Positions 10,260 through 12,085 of a DNA stretch of 12,085 nucleotides are shown here, piece by piece. Source of the DNA: Candidatus Peribacteraceae bacterium (GTDB taxonomy: Bacteria > Patescibacteriota > Gracilibacteria > Peribacterales > Peribacteraceae). The stretch's first letter is position 1. Each line of letters opens with the position of its first letter. Location: the NCBI GenBank assembly GCA_013140485.1, contig JABFSS010000042.1:1-12085 (forward strand). The letters are read 5' to 3'. Made by a program: the position numbers and the translations under genes. The notes below the pieces were generated by a model. The model ran no database searches, had not been told where the DNA came from, and was given only the letters and a program-made list of their open reading frames with translations.

Positions 10260-12085
10260 ATGACCTACCGTTCCGTCAGCGTCGGCTTGCTCCTGGTGAC
10301 CGTCGCGGTCGCCAGCATCGCGGTCGCCAGCACCCGCACGTCGTCGGCAGGGCTTCTCCCCGCCGCACCACCTGCTCCCGTGAGCACATTCGTTCCTCCA
10401 AAAATCGACCGGCTGCAGCCCGATCTGAGCCGTGTTCCCGCCATTCCCGCCGTTGCCGACAAGACCAGGCTCGCGGTGCTCCCCGCCGGCATGGGCGTTC
10501 AGACGATCCCCGATGGCACGGCTCGTCCCGTCCGTACGAACAGCTGGTGGAGCAGCGGCATGCTTGAACAATGGCCCGCGCCCGTCTTCGCGTTGCCGAT
10601 GAAAGGGATCTTCAATACGACCGGACTCACGCTCTGGGTGCCCGGCCGCAAAGTCATCAACAAAGCGGTGATCGGCGATGACCGCGATCCTCTACGAATT
10701 TTCGCCAAGACCGCTGCGGTGTCCGCGATGCCGATCGTTGCCGGAGATTGGGACGTGACCTACCGCGTTCGCGACGCCGCGGGGGTGCAGTTCGACGCGA
10801 CGTTCGTCCAGGGCAGCCCGTTCACCTTTATCCGGCCGTTCGGCTCCTCGCTCACCGCCGCTCTCCCCGCCGAAGCCCGCCCGACGCCCGTCGACTGCCG
10901 CGGCGAATGCGGCTCGGCGCTACTCATCCAGGCACCCGCGACCACGTACATGCTCGTCTCGCCGGTCAAAGACGCGTTTACCATCCGCGGCGGAACGGTC
11001 GACATCCGGATACAGAACACCAGTGCTCTTCTCACGATCGTCGCCGTGGCGCCGGGCAGCGATCCCGCCGAGTATCTGGGCGCCGCGATGCGTCCCTTCA
11101 CCGGCACACAGGCGGCGTACGCTCTTACCGATTCCGACGTGTTCACCACGTTCCGCTATCCCGTCGCGACGATCATGGGCGTGCTTCCGCATCACTACGT
11201 CTCTCTCGCATACTCGGCGCCGGATAACGGTCCGAAGCCCTTCATCGACGGCAATCCCGCAAAGATCATCGGGACGTTCGACACCATCCGCGGTCCGGTG
11301 CGCATCTTTAAAGGAAAAGGCTTTCGCACGATGCTGCCGCGGCCGTCAATCCTCCCGTCGCTCCCGCCCGTGCCGTCCCTCAGTTCCGACAAAAATCTGG
11401 TGCAATTGCTCCGCACCGATATCGAAACCAACACGGCTCCCGCCGGCGACATCTACTCCATCGCCAAGGTGCTCAACCGCACGGCGCAGCTCGCCGAGCT
11501 TGCCGATACCATGGGCCAGAAGGAACTCCGCGACCGCGCGGTCGCCCAAGTGCGCTACAGCCTGGTGCAGTCGTGCTCCGCGGCGCCCGGCGCTCCGCTC
11601 ACGTTCGCGTACGACAAGAACGGCGGCGGCATCATCGCGCTCCCTCCCGCATTCGGCAGCGACCACTACAACGATCATCACTTCCACTACGGCTATCTGC
11701 TGCATGCAGCGTCCGTCGTTGCGCGGTTCGATTCGTCATTCCTCCAGCAGTACGGCGACTGCTTCCGCCTCCTCGCTCGCGATATCGCCTCGAGTAACCG
11801 CAAAGATCCCGCTTTCCCGTACCTGCGCCATTTCGATCCGTACGGCGGCCATAGCTGGGCCAACGGACTGACGCTCTTCGGCGACGCGCAGAACCAGGAG
11901 TCGACTTCCGAAGCGCTCTACGCCTGGCACGCGCTTGCGCTCTTCGGCCGCACGGCGGGCAATAAAAATCTCGAGAGTCTCGGCGTGTGGCTCTACGCGC
12001 AGGAAGCCCAGGCGACAAAGATCTACTGGCTCAACGGCGAAAAATCGAGCGGCGCGATTCCCGCCGACTTCCCCTACCCGATGTT
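10260..12085 (+). CDS. Exported GH81 endo-beta-1,3-glucanase (3' end beyond window)
   Basis: Begins ATG ACC TAC CGT one base after the TGA of the upstream gene and stays open to the window end (608 codons visible). It hydrolyses internal beta-1,3-glucosidic bonds. Residues 1 to about 24 are a hydrophobic export signal or anchor. The N-terminal beta-sandwich carries NSWWSS (94-99), a conserved GH81 mark. The catalytic region shows DHYNDHHFHYGYLLHAAS (468-485; D472 the likely acid) and DPYGGHSWANGL, then NQESTSEA (545-552), with E547 and E551 at the positions of the family's catalytic and supporting glutamates. All key residues are present, so it should be active. In cellulose operons an endoglucanase (BcsZ) beside the synthase trims or releases product; this enzyme likely plays the same part for a beta-1,3-glucan. 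A role in degrading foreign callose, laminarin or fungal wall is the alternative. Confidence 0.9.
   Translation, partial: MTYRSVSVGLLLVTVAVASIAVASTRTSSAGLLPAAPPAPVSTFVPPKIDRLQPDLSRVPAIPAVADKTRLAVLPAGMGVQTIPDGTARPVRTNSWWSSGMLEQWPAPVFALPMKGIFNTTGLTLWVPGRKVINKAVIGDDRDPLRIFAKTAAVSAMPIVAGDWDVTYRVRDAAGVQFDATFVQGSPFTFIRPFGSSLTAALPAEARPTPVDCRGECGSALLIQAPATTYMLVSPVKDAFTIRGGTVDIRIQNTSALLTIVAVAPGSDPAEYLGAAMRPFTGTQAAYALTDSDVFTTFRYPVATIMGVLPHHYVSLAYSAPDNGPKPFIDGNPAKIIGTFDTIRGPVRIFKGKGFRTMLPRPSILPSLPPVPSLSSDKNLVQLLRTDIETNTAPAGDIYSIAKVLNRTAQLAELADTMGQKELRDRAVAQVRYSLVQSCSAAPGAPLTFAYDKNGGGIIALPPAFGSDHYNDHHFHYGYLLHAASVVARFDSSFLQQYGDCFRLLARDIASSNRKDPAFPYLRHFDPYGGHSWANGLTLFGDAQNQESTSEALYAWHALALFGRTAGNKNLESLGVWLYAQEAQATKIYWLNGEKSSGAIPADFPYPM
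10303..10332 (+). repeat. Perfect 15-bp tandem duplication inside the GH81 export signal
   Basis: TCGCGGTCGCCAGCA occurs twice back to back (10303-10317, 10318-10332). It doubles the stretch that gives VAVASIAVAS in the hydrophobic core of the signal. The unit is five codons, so copy changes keep the frame while altering the core length. The copies are identical, so the duplication is recent or maintained. Confidence 0.85.

Noticed and set aside
1..12085. UGA read as glycine, as in Gracilibacteria/Absconditabacteria
   Set aside because: TGA terminates folD, the GT2 gene and the adaptor gene at positions fitting family length and operon spacing, and no in-frame TGA interrupts a recognised domain.
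1..12085. CRISPR arrays, tRNA/rRNA genes, transposases, toxin-antitoxin pairs
   Set aside because: No spaced direct repeats of CRISPR type, no cloverleaf-like or rRNA sequence and no recombinase or toxin motifs were recognised on either strand; short divergent ncRNAs cannot be excluded by reading alone.

Overview
The window looks like part of a bacterial chromosome from an uncultivated lineage, most likely a Patescibacteria/CPR genome of the Peregrinibacteria-Peribacteria kind. That placement is an inference from three things: a secreted SLH plus beta-propeller protein, several small genes with no recognisable family, and an almost complete lack of Shine-Dalgarno sequences. Four genes instead carry a -10-like hexamer exactly 6 nt before the ATG, as expected for leaderless mRNAs. 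TGA ends several genes (folD, the glycosyltransferase and the membrane-fusion-like gene), so the standard bacterial code applies and the UGA=Gly recoding of Gracilibacteria and Absconditabacteria is absent.

Left part (1-3736, visibly lower GC). The window opens with the first 19 codons of glmS on the minus strand. A 180-nt intergenic stretch with a heptamer repeat follows, then a 371-aa protein with a degenerate receiver-like N-terminus. Next come a 14-codon relic of a folD 3' end, a 115-aa coiled-coil protein on the minus strand, a 126-aa soluble protein, and two tandem 210-aa single-pass membrane proteins that look like divergent paralogues. The relic and the 3' end of the intact folD share a 17-nt identical core in the same orientation and bracket this cluster of unrecognised genes, as an element inserted at the folD 3' end would.

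Middle part (3737-7863, minus strand, higher GC). Read in transcription order this is tmk (dTMP kinase with a non-canonical P-loop), a long exported SLH/beta-propeller protein, and folD. Both tmk and folD appear to have their own leaderless promoters, so this is a co-directional cluster rather than clearly one operon.

Right part (8016-12085, plus strand, GC-rich). A tight three-gene operon encodes a membrane-embedded processive GT2 glycosyltransferase of the cellulose/curdlan synthase type, a short membrane-anchored HlyD-like adaptor without a coiled-coil hairpin, and an exported GH81 endo-beta-1,3-glucanase cut by the window end. This mirrors the synthase / periplasmic adaptor / cognate endoglucanase logic of cellulose operons, with a beta-1,3-specific hydrolase in place of the cellulase. 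The simplest reading is a beta-1,3-glucan (curdlan- or callose-like) synthesis and export system, and it is the most interesting object in the window.
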